Source: JAHRAW01 sp963693025 (GTDB lineage: Bacteria; Pseudomonadota; Gammaproteobacteria; Arenicellales; Poriferihabitantaceae). Taken from it: a stretch of 64,000 bases of DNA. The stretch lies in NCBI GenBank assembly GCA_963693025.1, contig OY843749.1, forward strand, positions 2,790,001-2,854,000. The letters run 5' to 3'. The translations under genes were made by a program, and so were the position numbers. Below the pieces are notes generated by a model. That model did no database searches. It was given only the letters and a program-made list of their open reading frames with translations, and had not been told where the DNA came from. Within the stretch, counting starts at the first letter, position 1, and every line of letters begins with the position of its first letter. This document shows positions 51,079 through 59,675 of the stretch, piece by piece.

Positions 51079-53844
51079 TTATTTTCTCCGCCGAGTTTGT
51101 TTCTTCTTCGGCAGCAGCGGGGCGGTGTGCTGTTGGTGTAGGGTGAATAGGTGGGCTACTCGGGTGGCTTCGTTGTTGAAGGGGGCGGGGCGGTAGGCTC
51201 GGTCTGTGGCTTTGTCCAGGGCTTGGTGGGCTTTTTGTAGGGTGGGTGGCATGGTCAGCGGGTCGTATAGGTCGGCGAGGGTGGAGTCGGGAAACTTTGC
51301 GCGCGCGTCCAGCACGGCCTGTGCTTTGCTTTCGATGTCGGCGGTTTGTTTGGCGGTGGGGTTTGGGGGCCAGGGGAAGTTGTTGTAGACGATTCCGGGC
51401 TGATAGCGATAATCACTTTTCAATCGCCCGCACACGACTCGCATCCATGCCATGTGCATTAGTGATGTTATTACGCCAAAGTGATACAGAGTTGCATAAG
51501 GCATAAGCAATAACATGTTCCCGGCGATATGGTCGGGAGGCAAATACCCAAGCGGGATGTAGGGTCTTCTCTCTGATGAAACTTGCGGGATGGCCAAGTA
51601 TGCGCTTTCCGGCTGCCGGTTCTGTTCAAATAAGGACGGTGAGTTTGCTGCTTGTTGTGTGCCTTTTACTGGGCTTTTGAGCCGCATTTGTTTAACGGCT
51701 TCAATTCGTTTCATTACAAAAGGCATTTCACGCAACTCATTCGGCGGACATTCCACCAGCCACAAACAATATCGTGCGATACCATTGATAAATTCATAGC
51801 CCATCGAATACGGTTTAATCCATTTTTCGGCGCGTGGTTCAAGAGCAATCAATTCATCCCGTTCTTGAGCACTCAATATTAAGTTGCCGCCGTCAGTCGC
51901 GCCACTTCCCCGCCGAATTTTAGGAACGGGAAATATCGGTTCGCTACGACTTTCCACATAAACATCGGGGGCATCTATCAGATATGGGGTTATATTTTGC
52001 ACTTTTACTTCGTGCGGATCGCCTTGAATGTTTTCGTATTCAAACAAGCGCTTGGTTTTTGCTTCGTGTAAACCAAAACCAATAATCACGCAAAACACGG
52101 CGGCTTTCCCCCGCGCTTCGTTAGTCCATTTGAAGGTGCGGTGTGCGAAGTGAATGTGGATTTTGTTGCGGGCGCGTAGTTCGTTCCATAGCGGCGCGAC
52201 CTGTTCGCCTTGTGTGATGGAGTTGGTGGAGACAAAAGCGCATTTTATTTCTGGATTCCCGCTTTCGCGGGAATGACGGTCGGGGGAAATGTAGTCGACT
52301 GCTTTGCAATACCATGCCGCTACATAATCCATAACGCCTGCATTATTGATATGTTGATAACACGCCATCATTTCTTGTTTTTGTTTTTCCGTTCGCTGTT
52401 GTCGACCAACAAACGGCGGATTCCCCATAATAAAACTCAACCGCTCCGGCGCAATCACTTCGCGCCAATCCAGTTGTAGCGCGTTGCCGTGCACGATGTT
52501 GGCGCCGGTTTCTAATGGGATGCGGGCGAAATATAGACCGAACTCTTGCGAGACTAGCATGTTCATTTGGTGGTCGATTAGCCACATCGCCACTTGCGCG
52601 ATTTGCGCGGGGAACTCTTCGACTTCTATGCCGTAGAATTGGTCGACATCAAGCGCGATGACGGCGCTGACATCGAAGGTGCGCGCGCCTTGTTGGGAGA
52701 CGCGCAGCACTTCCAACTCCAGCAGGCGCAGTTCGCGGTAGGCGACGACGAGGAAGTTGCCGCAGCCGCAGGCGGGGTCGAGGAATTTCAAGGCGCGCAG
52801 TTTTTTGTGGAATTGAAACAGTTTGTTGCGGCTTTTTTTAACTTTGCCAAACTCCGCGCGCAGGTCGTCCATAAACAGCGGGTTGATGACTTTGAGTATG
52901 TTCTTTTCCGAGGTGTAGTGCGCGCCGAGGTTGCGGCGCGCGTCTTTGTCCATAATGGATTGAAACAGCGAGCCGAAAATCGCCGGCGAGATGCGGCTCC
53001 AGTCCAGCCCGCAGCATTGCAGTAGCGAGTCGCGCATGGCGCGGTCGAATGACGCGGGCGCGAGTTGCCCTTGAAACAACTTGCCGTTGATGAAGGGGAA
53101 CGCGCTCATCTGCTCGTCCATGTTGCTGAGGCGGTTTTGCTCCGGCGTGTTGAGCGTGTGAAACAAGGTGCTCAGATGCGAGCCGAGGTCGGCGCCGTCT
53201 TCGCCGGTGCGGTCTTCGATGTAGCCTTGAAACTGCCAGCGGTTAAAGATGCCGGTGTCTTCGGCGAACATGCAAAACAGCAGGCGCACCAGATACACTT
53301 CCAAGTCGTGCCCGCCGTAACCGACATCGCGCAGCGTGTCGTGCAACCGCCCCATCAACTCGGCGGCTTGAATGTTTGCCGGGTCTTGCTCTTTGATTTT
53401 GTGGGTTTGATAACCGGCGATGAAGGCGAAGCGGTTGATGTTTTTGTGCAGGTCTTGGAGGGGGAATTCGTGGGTGTCGTCTTCTTCCAAATCATACAAC
53501 CGAAAGCGCGCGAAGTCGCAGACCAGAATGTAACGCGGCAGTTCGCTGTCTTTGAGTCCGGGAAAATAATCCAGCGCCTGACGGTGTGCACGGTCGAGGT
53601 TTTTGCCGCGTGATTTATGCTCAATAAGCAACACGCCTTTCCACAGCAAGTCGATGTAACCGTCGGCGCCGTCTGTTTTCTTGACGCGGCTTTCGAAGGA
53701 GGCGACGCGGTAGCGGGATACGCCGAAGATGTTGAAGAAGTCGTCCCAGAAGGTTTTGGATTCAGCGCCTTCGGAGGTCTCGTCGCTCCACTTGCGGGAG
53801 AATTCGAGGGTGTTGGCGCGGATTTCGTTCCAGCTTAGGGGCAT
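51079..53844 (-). CDS. MmeI-like Type IIG restriction-modification enzyme
   Basis: Single-chain restriction-modification enzyme of 921 residues. The N-terminal nuclease has Asp65 and Glu75-x-Lys77 (IDLLWKGVLLIEHKS). A helical connector is followed by the SAM motif FLDPACGCGNFLVVAYREL and catalytic IMGNPPFVGRQQ, then a target-recognition region (about 600-830) and a short C-terminal tail. This order and length fit the MmeI group, which cuts about 20 bases from its site. No partner genes are needed or seen. An in-frame palindromic repeat at 52253-52277 encodes HSRESGNPE inside the methyltransferase region, two residues after a Tyr-Ile-Ser-Pro segment. Whether activity survives is unknown. Confidence 0.9.
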   Translation of the reverse strand: MPLSWNEIRANTLEFSRKWSDETSEGAESKTFWDDFFNIFGVSRYRVASFESRVKKTDGADGYIDLLWKGVLLIEHKSRGKNLDRAHRQALDYFPGLKDSELPRYILVCDFARFRLYDLEEDDTHEFPLQDLHKNINRFAFIAGYQTHKIKEQDPANIQAAELMGRLHDTLRDVGYGGHDLEVYLVRLLFCMFAEDTGIFNRWQFQGYIEDRTGEDGADLGSHLSTLFHTLNTPEQNRLSNMDEQMSAFPFINGKLFQGQLAPASFDRAMRDSLLQCCGLDWSRISPAIFGSLFQSIMDKDARRNLGAHYTSEKNILKVINPLFMDDLRAEFGKVKKSRNKLFQFHKKLRALKFLDPACGCGNFLVVAYRELRLLELEVLRVSQQGARTFDVSAVIALDVDQFYGIEVEEFPAQIAQVAMWLIDHQMNMLVSQEFGLYFARIPLETGANIVHGNALQLDWREVIAPERLSFIMGNPPFVGRQQRTEKQKQEMMACYQHINNAGVMDYVAAWYCKAVDYISPDRHSRESGNPEIKCAFVSTNSITQGEQVAPLWNELRARNKIHIHFAHRTFKWTNEARGKAAVFCVIIGFGLHEAKTKRLFEYENIQGDPHEVKVQNITPYLIDAPDVYVESRSEPIFPVPKIRRGSGATDGGNLILSAQERDELIALEPRAEKWIKPYSMGYEFINGIARYCLWLVECPPNELREMPFVMKRIEAVKQMRLKSPVKGTQQAANSPSLFEQNRQPESAYLAIPQVSSERRPYIPLGYLPPDHIAGNMLLLMPYATLYHFGVITSLMHMAWMRVVCGRLKSDYRYQPGIVYNNFPWPPNPTAKQTADIESKAQAVLDARAKFPDSTLADLYDPLTMPPTLQKAHQALDKATDRAYRPAPFNNEATRVAHLFTLHQQHTAPLLPKKKQTRRRK
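52253..52277. repeat. REP-like palindrome inside the MmeI-like coding sequence
   Basis: GGATTCCCGC-TTTC-GCGGGAATGAC, the widespread proteobacterial palindrome also related to Neisseria dRS3-type repeats, lies in frame and is read as HSRESGNPE on the minus strand. It resembles the AATGACGG/ATTCCCG pieces of the dispersed elements but is a separate short family here. Confidence 0.85.
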
Positions 53845-53918
53845 TTTTTGGTTGGGGTGGGTGTTTTGTTGGGTTATTTTACACTGGGATTTACAACCAC
53901 TTCGTCATTCACAACCAC

Positions 53919-55781
53919 CTACTCGCTTTGCCCCCCCTCCCGGCGCTGAATATCTCGCAAGACTTGGTCGCGTGATGCTTTGAGGTTTTCTAAATCCGGC
54001 GCCAGTGCGATTGCGCGCTCGAAACTTTGTAATGCTTCTTCGAGCCGTCCGAGGTTTCCCAGGGCGGCGGCTGTGCCGGCGTGGTAGTCGGGGTTGTTGG
54101 GTTTTCGGCGTGAGAGGTCTTGGAAGATGCCGAGCGCTTCTTCGGGTTGGAAGCCTTTGTTGACCAAAAATGCGCCCAGATACGCGAGGCCGGGCACGAA
54201 TTGGGGGCGGATTTCCACTGCGCGGCGGTAGTGTTGCTCCGCCTCTTCTAGCCGCCCTAACTCGGATAACGCCTCTCCCAGACACATCTGCACCCAGCCA
54301 TTCCAGCCTTTGTCGGTGGGGTGGTCTAGGGCTTGTTCCAGCGAGAGGCGGCACGATGCCAGCGCTTCCTCGTTCCGCCCCTCGCGCTGATACGCGAGGC
54401 CGAGATTGGAGTGCGCGTGTCCGGCGTCGGGATTGACCGAGGTGATGTGCTCGTAGAAGGTGATGCTGTCGCGGTAGATGCCGGACTGCTGCCAGGTGAG
54501 CGTGCTCAGCACCGCCAGCACCGCGATTGCCGGCGCCGCCGCAATCGCCGGCGCCGCACCCGTCCGCCACGCGCCCGCCAGCCGGCTGACACCGTGCGCG
54601 GCGGCGCCGACTACCAGCGCGATGATGCCGGCGCCGGCGAGATATTGATAGCGGTCGGCGACGAAGGAGTAGCGCATGTAGCCATACTCCACCAAGCCGA
54701 GCACCGGCGTGAGCGTGACCGCGAAGAACAGCACGGCGGCGAGCGGCGCGCGCCCGATTCGGTGGCGCGCGAGCCATAGCCCGATGACCACGGCGAGCGC
54801 GCCGAAGAGCGCCGCCCACGCCAGCGGGTTGGTCGCGCCGATGTCCCAGTGCGGGTAAATCACCGCCAGTTGGCTGGGCCACAGCAGGTTGAGCGCGTAG
54901 AACCACAGCGACTGCGACGCCATCAACACGCGCTCGAGCAGCGTGTAGTCGAACGACATCGCCTCGATGCTGTCGTAGTAGAACCAGTCGGTGATGATGA
55001 TGGCGAGCCCGACCAGCAGCAGCGGTGCGATGCGCGCGACATCCACGCCGGTCACGCGCCCGCGCTTCCACCAGTGCCAAATCAGCAGCGACACCGGCAG
55101 GGTAATGGCGATGGCTTTGCTCAGCAGGCTCAGCACGAACAGCAACAACGCCAAGCCGTAATGCGCCCGCCGCCCGTCTTCGGTGAAGCGAATCCAGGCG
55201 AGCGCGCAGCCGATATAGAACAGGCTCGACAGCAAGTCCTTGCGCCCGATGACCCAGGCGGCGGACTCGACATGCGTCGGATGCACGGCGAACACCGCCG
55301 CCACGAGCCACGCCCACGCACCGGGCATGCCCAGCCGCACCAGCAAGCGCCACAGCATCAACGCGACGCCGAGGTGCAGCAGCAGGCTGACGATGTGATA
55401 GCCGCGCGGCTCGAGTTCCCACAGTTGATATTCCAGCCAGAAGGTGGTGTATAAAACGGGCCAGTAATGCGCTTCGTTCTCGATGTTGCGTGGCGCAAAC
55501 CAAATGTCCCACAAACCCGACAGACGCTTGACCGGCTCGGCTTGCGTCAGCACGGAGTCGTCCCACACGAAACCTGCCATGGTTGCCGGAAAGAAACTGA
55601 TTGCCACCAGCGCACAGAGCGCGAGCAGGGCGAGCAGGTTGTGCCGGGTCGACCATGCGTCCGCGTCCGCCGGTGAAAGCGCGCCGGCGGGCGATGCGCG
55701 GGCGGGCGTCTCCTCCCGCCGCGGTGACTTCGCCACCGCCGCCTTGTTACGCCGTTTCTTAGCGCCGCTCTTTCGCGCCAT
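53919..55781 (-). CDS. TMTC-like polytopic GT-C protein with TPR tail (copy 3)
   Basis: A 620-residue member of the same family, last of three head-to-tail copies on this strand. The basic N-terminus MARKSGAKKRRNKAAVAKS is followed by FVWDD (acidic pair at residues 74-75), AVHPTHVESAAWVIGRKDLLSS and FVADRYQYLAGAGIIALVVG. The TPR part (from about 440) contains AHSNLGLAYQREGRNEEALA, AEQHYRRAVEIRPQF and ALQSFERAIALAPDL. The downstream gap carries short AACCACTTCGTCATTC remnants of the dispersed elements (53895-53925). Confidence 0.8.
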   Translation of the reverse strand: MARKSGAKKRRNKAAVAKSPRREETPARASPAGALSPADADAWSTRHNLLALLALCALVAISFFPATMAGFVWDDSVLTQAEPVKRLSGLWDIWFAPRNIENEAHYWPVLYTTFWLEYQLWELEPRGYHIVSLLLHLGVALMLWRLLVRLGMPGAWAWLVAAVFAVHPTHVESAAWVIGRKDLLSSLFYIGCALAWIRFTEDGRRAHYGLALLLFVLSLLSKAIAITLPVSLLIWHWWKRGRVTGVDVARIAPLLLVGLAIIITDWFYYDSIEAMSFDYTLLERVLMASQSLWFYALNLLWPSQLAVIYPHWDIGATNPLAWAALFGALAVVIGLWLARHRIGRAPLAAVLFFAVTLTPVLGLVEYGYMRYSFVADRYQYLAGAGIIALVVGAAAHGVSRLAGAWRTGAAPAIAAAPAIAVLAVLSTLTWQQSGIYRDSITFYEHITSVNPDAGHAHSNLGLAYQREGRNEEALASCRLSLEQALDHPTDKGWNGWVQMCLGEALSELGRLEEAEQHYRRAVEIRPQFVPGLAYLGAFLVNKGFQPEEALGIFQDLSRRKPNNPDYHAGTAAALGNLGRLEEALQSFERAIALAPDLENLKASRDQVLRDIQRREGGQSE

Positions 55782-55823
55782 CGCGCTCTCCGAACACGCT
55801 CGCCACCGCCATCGCCATCGCCA

Positions 55824-57689
55824 TCATTCCCCCTGACTGCTCATGTTGTTCAAGACCCATTCGCGGTTGCTTTTCGCCTCCTCCATATACGGCGCCAGCG
55901 CGAGCGCGCGGTCGTAACTGGCGAGCGCGTCGGCGTAGCGCCCCATGCGCGCGAACGAGGCGCCCATGCCGGAATGGTATTGGGGATTGCCCGGTTTCAT
56001 TCGGGTCAATATCTTAAACAACTCCAACGCCTCTTCGGGGCGGTCGCCGCGGTTGACTAGAAACGCGCCGAGGTAGGCGATGACCGGCGGAAACGCCGGG
56101 CGAAGTTCATACGCGCGGCGAAAGTATTGCTCGGCCTCGTCGAGCCGCCCCAGCATCTCCGCCGCCTTGCCGACGCACACATTCGCCCAGCCGTTCCAGA
56201 GTTTGTCGGCGGGGCGCTCCTGCGCGTTTTGCTCTTCGCGGCGGCACGCTGCCAGCGCGTCCTCGTAGCGCCCGGCGGTTTGATACGCGAGGCCGAGGTT
56301 GGAATGCGCGTTGCGCGCCTTCGGGTTGATGGAGGTGATGTGGCTATAGAACGAAATGTTGTCGCGGTAGATGCCCGCCTGTTGCCAACTGAGCGCGCCG
56401 AGCGTCGCCAGCCACGCGACCGCCAACACCGGAACACCCGCGCGCCACGCACCGGGCAATCGTCGGGCGGCGTGCGCGGCGGCGCCGACTCCGAGCGCGA
56501 TGAGTCCCGCGCCGGCGAGGTATTGATAGCGGTCGGCGACGAACGAGAATTGCATGTAGCCGAAATCCACGAGCGCGAGCACCGGCGAGAGCGTGACCGC
56601 GAAGAACAGCACGGCGGCGAGCGGCGCGCGGCCTATGCGGTGGCGCGCGCCCCACAGCGCGGCGAGCACGGCGACGCCGGCGATGACCGCGCCCCACGCC
56701 AGCGGGTTGGCGACGCTGAAATCCCAGTGCGGATAGATGACCGCCAGACGGAGGGGCCACACGAGGTTGAACGCGTAGAACCACAGCGACTGCGCCGCCG
56801 CCAGCACGCGCTCGAGCGGCGAGAGGGCGAAGCGGATGGTCTCGACGGTGCCGTAGTAGAACCAGTCGGCGACCACGATGGCAAGCCCGACCAGCAGGAA
56901 CGGCGCGACGCGCGCGAGGTCGGTGCGGGTGATTTCGCCACGCCTCCACCAGCACGCAATCAGCAGCATCACCGGCAGCGTGACCGCGATGGATTTGCTC
57001 AACAGGCTGAGCACGAACAACAGCATCGCCAAGCCGTAGCGCCAGCGCCTGCCGTCTTCCACGAAGCGCAGCCAGACGAGCGCGCAGCCAATATAGAACG
57101 CGCTCGCCAGCAAGTCTTTGCGCCCGATGACCCAGGTGGCGGACTCGACATGCGTCGGGTGCACGGCGAACACCGCCGCCGTCATCCACGCCCACGCGCG
57201 CGGCATGCCGAGGCGGCGCATCAAGCGCCACAGCAGCAGCGTGACGCCGAGGTGGAGCAGCAGGCTGACGATGTGATAGCCGCGCGGGTCGAGCCCCCAC
57301 AGTTTGTGCTCAACCCAAAACGTCGTATACAAAATAGGCCAGTAATGCGCTTCGTTTTCGGTGCTGCGCGGCGTCAGCCAGATTTCCCGCAAGCCCGACA
57401 AGGTCTGCACCGTGCGCGCCTGCGTCAGCACCGAGTCGTCCCACACGAAGCCCGCCTGCGTCGCCGGGAAGAGGGCGACCGCCACCAACGCACAGAGCGC
57501 CAGCAGGGCGAGGGGGTTGTGAAGGCGGGGATGCGCGCGCCACCACGGAAGCGACAGCGGAAACGATGCGGATGCGGACGGCGACGGACTGGCGGGCGTG
57601 GGCGTATCGCGCTCCGGCGACGGGCGGACCGACGACCTCGCTACCGCCGCGTTTCTGCGCCGCTTCTTGTTGCTATTTTTTCTTGCCAT
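55824..57689 (-). CDS. TMTC-like polytopic GT-C protein with TPR tail (copy 4)
   Basis: Middle copy of the tandem triplet, 621 residues, 42 bases upstream of copy 3. The basic, Ser/Pro-rich N-terminus (about 55 residues) leads to FVWDD at 84-85, AVHPTHVESATWVIGRKDLL and FVADRYQYLAGAGLIALGVG. TPR units include AHSNLGLAYQTAGRYEDALA, AEQYFRRAYELRPAF and ALASYDRALALAPYM. In the repeated block after the membrane part, GIYRDNISFYSHITSINPKARN matches copies 3 and 5 closely, so the tandem arose by duplication. Confidence 0.8.
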   Translation of the reverse strand: MARKNSNKKRRRNAAVARSSVRPSPERDTPTPASPSPSASASFPLSLPWWRAHPRLHNPLALLALCALVAVALFPATQAGFVWDDSVLTQARTVQTLSGLREIWLTPRSTENEAHYWPILYTTFWVEHKLWGLDPRGYHIVSLLLHLGVTLLLWRLMRRLGMPRAWAWMTAAVFAVHPTHVESATWVIGRKDLLASAFYIGCALVWLRFVEDGRRWRYGLAMLLFVLSLLSKSIAVTLPVMLLIACWWRRGEITRTDLARVAPFLLVGLAIVVADWFYYGTVETIRFALSPLERVLAAAQSLWFYAFNLVWPLRLAVIYPHWDFSVANPLAWGAVIAGVAVLAALWGARHRIGRAPLAAVLFFAVTLSPVLALVDFGYMQFSFVADRYQYLAGAGLIALGVGAAAHAARRLPGAWRAGVPVLAVAWLATLGALSWQQAGIYRDNISFYSHITSINPKARNAHSNLGLAYQTAGRYEDALAACRREEQNAQERPADKLWNGWANVCVGKAAEMLGRLDEAEQYFRRAYELRPAFPPVIAYLGAFLVNRGDRPEEALELFKILTRMKPGNPQYHSGMGASFARMGRYADALASYDRALALAPYMEEAKSNREWVLNNMSSQGE

Positions 57690-57720
57690 CGTCGTTTCGG
57701 GGTGCGCCAGTGTAACCGAT

Positions 57721-59562
57721 TTATTCGGCTTTGTTGTTCAACAACGCCCGCGCGCGCTCGCCGCCGCTGCGCGCCTTTTTCATATACGGGTCGAGTTCGA
57801 GCGCGCGCTCAAACCGCCGCAGGGCGTCGGCGGGACGGTTCAATTCGAGCAGAATGCCGCCCACCTCAAACTGCAGCCGGGCGCTTCGCGGATTCGCCTC
57901 AATGAACGATTGATACAACGCCAGCGCCTCGTCACCGCGTTGGTGTTTGAGCAGCAATGCGCTCAGGCGGCGGAAGGAATCCGGGTGGACGATGCTGTTG
58001 CGGTAATGCGCCTCCGCTTCCGCAAGCCGCCCCTGCAACTCGGCGATGGCGCCCAGTCCCAAGTTCACTTTCAGCAAGCGCGCGTGGTCGGGCGGGCGTT
58101 GTGCGCGCGCGTAACGCTGCTCGGTGCGATAGGCGGCGAGCGCTTCGTCGTGGCGTCCCTGCGTGTGGTATTCGTGTCCCAGCGAGAAGTGCACCAGCCG
58201 GGCCGACGGGTTGAGGGCGGCGACGTGGCTATAGAAGGTGATGTTGTCGCGGTAGATGCCCGCCTGCTGCCAAGTGAGCGCGCCGAGCGCCGCCAGCGGC
58301 ACGACCGCCAGCGCGCGCATCGCGGTGCGCCACGCATCCGGCAACCGGCGGGCGGCGTGCGCGGCGGCGCCGACACTGAGCGCGATGATGCCGGCGCCGG
58401 CGAGATACTGATAGCGGTCGGCGACGAACGAGAACTGCATGTAGCCGTAGTCGACAAACCCGAGCACCGGCGTGAGCGTGACCGCGAAGAACAGCACGGC
58501 GGCGAGCGGCGCGCGGCTTATGCGGTGGCGCGCGAGCCATAGCCCGATGGGCACGGCGAGCGCGCCGAAGAGCGCCGCCCACGCCAGCGGGTTGGTCGCG
58601 CGAATGTCAAAGTGCGGGTAAATCACCGCCAGATTCGCGGGCCACAGCAGGTTGAGCGCGTAGAACCACAGCGACTGCGCCGCCATCAACACGCGCTCAA
58701 GCGGCGAGTAATGCAGGGTGACCGCATCGACGCTGCCGTAATACAACCAGTCGGCGATGAGGATGGCGAGCCCCACCAGCAGGAACGGCGCCACGCGCGC
58801 CGCGTCGGTGCGCGTGATGCGCCCGCGCTTCCACCAGCACCCAATCAAGAGCGCCACCGGCAGGGTGACGGCGATGGTCTTGCTCAGCAGGGCGAGCACG
58901 AACAGCGCCAACGCCACCGCGTAATACCGATACCGATATTGCCGGTTTTCGGTGAAGCGCAGCCAAGCCAGCGCGCCCGCCAAATAGAACAGGCTCGCCA
59001 GCAAATCCTTGCGCCCAATCACCCAGGCGGCGGATTCGACATGCGTCGGATGCACGGCGAACACCGCCGCCACGAGCCACGCGCCCGGCACGCCCAGGCG
59101 GCGCATCAGGCGCCACAGCAGCAGCGTGACGGCGAGGTGCAACAGCAGGTTGACGATGTGATAGCCGCGCGGGTTGAGCTCCCAGAGTTGGTGTTCCAGC
59201 CAGAAGGTGGTGTATAAGACGGGCCAGTAATGCGCCTCTTTGGCGATGGTTCTCGGCTCAAACCAAATCTGGCGGAGGCCCGACGGGGTTTGGACGGGCC
59301 ACGCTTTGAGCAGCACCGAGTCGTCCCATACGAAGCCCGCCTGCGTCGCCGGAAAGAAGCAGACCGCCACCAGCAGGCACAACGCCGCCACGGCGAGCGC
59401 GTTTTGCGGGAAGGGGAGTGCGCCCGCACCATACGGCGAAGGCGCGCCGGCGACCGCCGCCCGTGGCGGGGCGCTCGCGTTCGTTTTGGGTTTGGGTTTG
59501 GCTTTGGCTTTGGAAGCCGTCCGCCCGTGCCGTGACTTCTTGCCGATTTTCCGGGTTGTCAT
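57721..59562 (-). CDS. TMTC-like polytopic GT-C protein with TPR tail (copy 5)
   Basis: First gene of the tandem triplet, 613 residues from the ATG at 59562. The open frame up to 59613 adds 17 residues without family resemblance. It has a Lys-rich N-terminus with KAKAKPKPK, FVWDD with the pair at 80-81, AVHPTHVESAAWVIGRKDLL, FVADRYQYLAGAGIIALSVG and four TPR units (LVHFSLGHEYHTQGRHDEAL to ALRRFERALELDPYM). It is divergent from the DUF2723 gene, 113 bases between starts, so shared regulation is likely. Confidence 0.8.
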   Translation of the reverse strand: MTTRKIGKKSRHGRTASKAKAKPKPKTNASAPPRAAVAGAPSPYGAGALPFPQNALAVAALCLLVAVCFFPATQAGFVWDDSVLLKAWPVQTPSGLRQIWFEPRTIAKEAHYWPVLYTTFWLEHQLWELNPRGYHIVNLLLHLAVTLLLWRLMRRLGVPGAWLVAAVFAVHPTHVESAAWVIGRKDLLASLFYLAGALAWLRFTENRQYRYRYYAVALALFVLALLSKTIAVTLPVALLIGCWWKRGRITRTDAARVAPFLLVGLAILIADWLYYGSVDAVTLHYSPLERVLMAAQSLWFYALNLLWPANLAVIYPHFDIRATNPLAWAALFGALAVPIGLWLARHRISRAPLAAVLFFAVTLTPVLGFVDYGYMQFSFVADRYQYLAGAGIIALSVGAAAHAARRLPDAWRTAMRALAVVPLAALGALTWQQAGIYRDNITFYSHVAALNPSARLVHFSLGHEYHTQGRHDEALAAYRTEQRYARAQRPPDHARLLKVNLGLGAIAELQGRLAEAEAHYRNSIVHPDSFRRLSALLLKHQRGDEALALYQSFIEANPRSARLQFEVGGILLELNRPADALRRFERALELDPYMKKARSGGERARALLNNKAE

Positions 59563-59675
59563 GCGCGTTATAATGTGGGAAAGATGTATACACTCAAAAG
59601 CATACATCAGCATCGGCGGGATGTAACGATGCGGCTTGCGCTCCCGACGAATCTCCGCCCCCGACGACTCCCTCT

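Noticed and set aside
56127..57905. 592-codon open frame antisense to TMTC-like copy 4
   Set aside because: Mirror of a coding gene in high-GC DNA; similar frames occur opposite copies 3 and 5.
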